In this document: in pieces, positions 6,198 through 6,293 of the stretch
Numbering within the stretch: position 1 is the stretch's first letter
Layout of the letters: each line of letters starts with the position of its first letter
Notes under the pieces: generated by a model
The model's database searches: none
Seen by the model: the letters and a program-made list of their open reading frames with translations, nothing else
Told to the model about the DNA's origin: nothing
Source: Thermoplasmata archaeon
GTDB taxonomy: Archaea > Thermoplasmatota > E2 > DHVEG-1
Assembly: GCA_030637965.1 (NCBI GenBank)
Contig: DAOWFO010000037.1
Location: 1 to 6,293, forward strand
Direction of reading: 5' to 3'
Length of the DNA stretch: 6,293 nucleotides
Made by a program: the position numbers and the translations under genes

Positions 6198-6293
6198 TTA
6201 TTTCACCTTTCCAGGTTTTTCAGGCATCATATATTGAATATCATCCCAAGGATGTCTATATAACCCTGTTTTCATACGTTTTTGGTCCATAAT
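6198..6293 (-). CDS. C-terminal end of an unrecognised gene (continues past window edge)
   Basis: On the minus strand an open frame enters at the window edge and ends at TAA (6200-6198). Its last 30 residues start MDQKRMKTGLYRHPWDDI and continue to a polar PEKPGKVK tail. It could be the end of a longer protein or a very small protein starting at the ATG at 6290; the sequence needed to choose lies outside the window. The gap to the isocitrate dehydrogenase start is 25 nt and contains that gene's ribosome site, so the two are probably co-transcribed. I do not recognise the family. No promoter is visible in the gap. Confidence 0.45.
   Translation of the reverse strand: MMDQKRMKTGLYRHPWDDIQYMMPEKPGKVK

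Overview
The window looks like a piece of an AT-rich archaeal chromosome. The evidence is the gene set: a zinc-ribbon membrane protein, a LEA14/WHy-type lipoprotein-like protein, a DUF167/YggU protein next to a small stand-alone Toprim protein (the archaeal UPF0292 type), and a cobalamin-binding-type radical SAM enzyme. Clear Shine-Dalgarno sites, a TTG start, a gene lacking any Shine-Dalgarno sequence, and a run of T-tracts without a GC hairpin also fit archaea. I would guess a Euryarchaeota/Thermoplasmatota-like lineage, but the sequence here does not settle the phylum.

Layout: at the left edge is the 3' end of a plus-strand zinc-ribbon/two-helix membrane protein (1-321). All other genes are on the minus strand and meet the first one tail to tail across only 6 nt. 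In minus-strand transcription order (right to left) they are: the last 30-31 codons of an unrecognised gene (6198-6293); a full-length monomeric-type NADP isocitrate dehydrogenase (3923-6172); a T-rich terminator-like stretch (3885-3907); a DUF167 gene overlapping a Toprim gene by 11 nt (3513-3836 and 3140-3523); a single-pass LEA14-like protein (2538-3029); and a radical SAM/B12-type enzyme (1026-2471) whose stop overlaps the TTG start of a six-helix Cys/His-rich membrane protein (328-1029).

Linkage: the isocitrate dehydrogenase provides 2-oxoglutarate and NADPH and appears to end its own transcription unit. DUF167 and Toprim are translationally coupled and probably act in one nucleic-acid-related task, though neither has an assigned reaction. 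The radical SAM enzyme and the membrane protein are coupled by a 4-nt stop/start overlap. This is the most interesting pair in the window, because it suggests that an oxygen-sensitive Fe-S/cobalamin enzyme works with a membrane partner, possibly on a lipid or another membrane-associated substrate. No tRNA, rRNA, CRISPR, transposon or prophage signal was seen. No gap between genes exceeds 110 nt.
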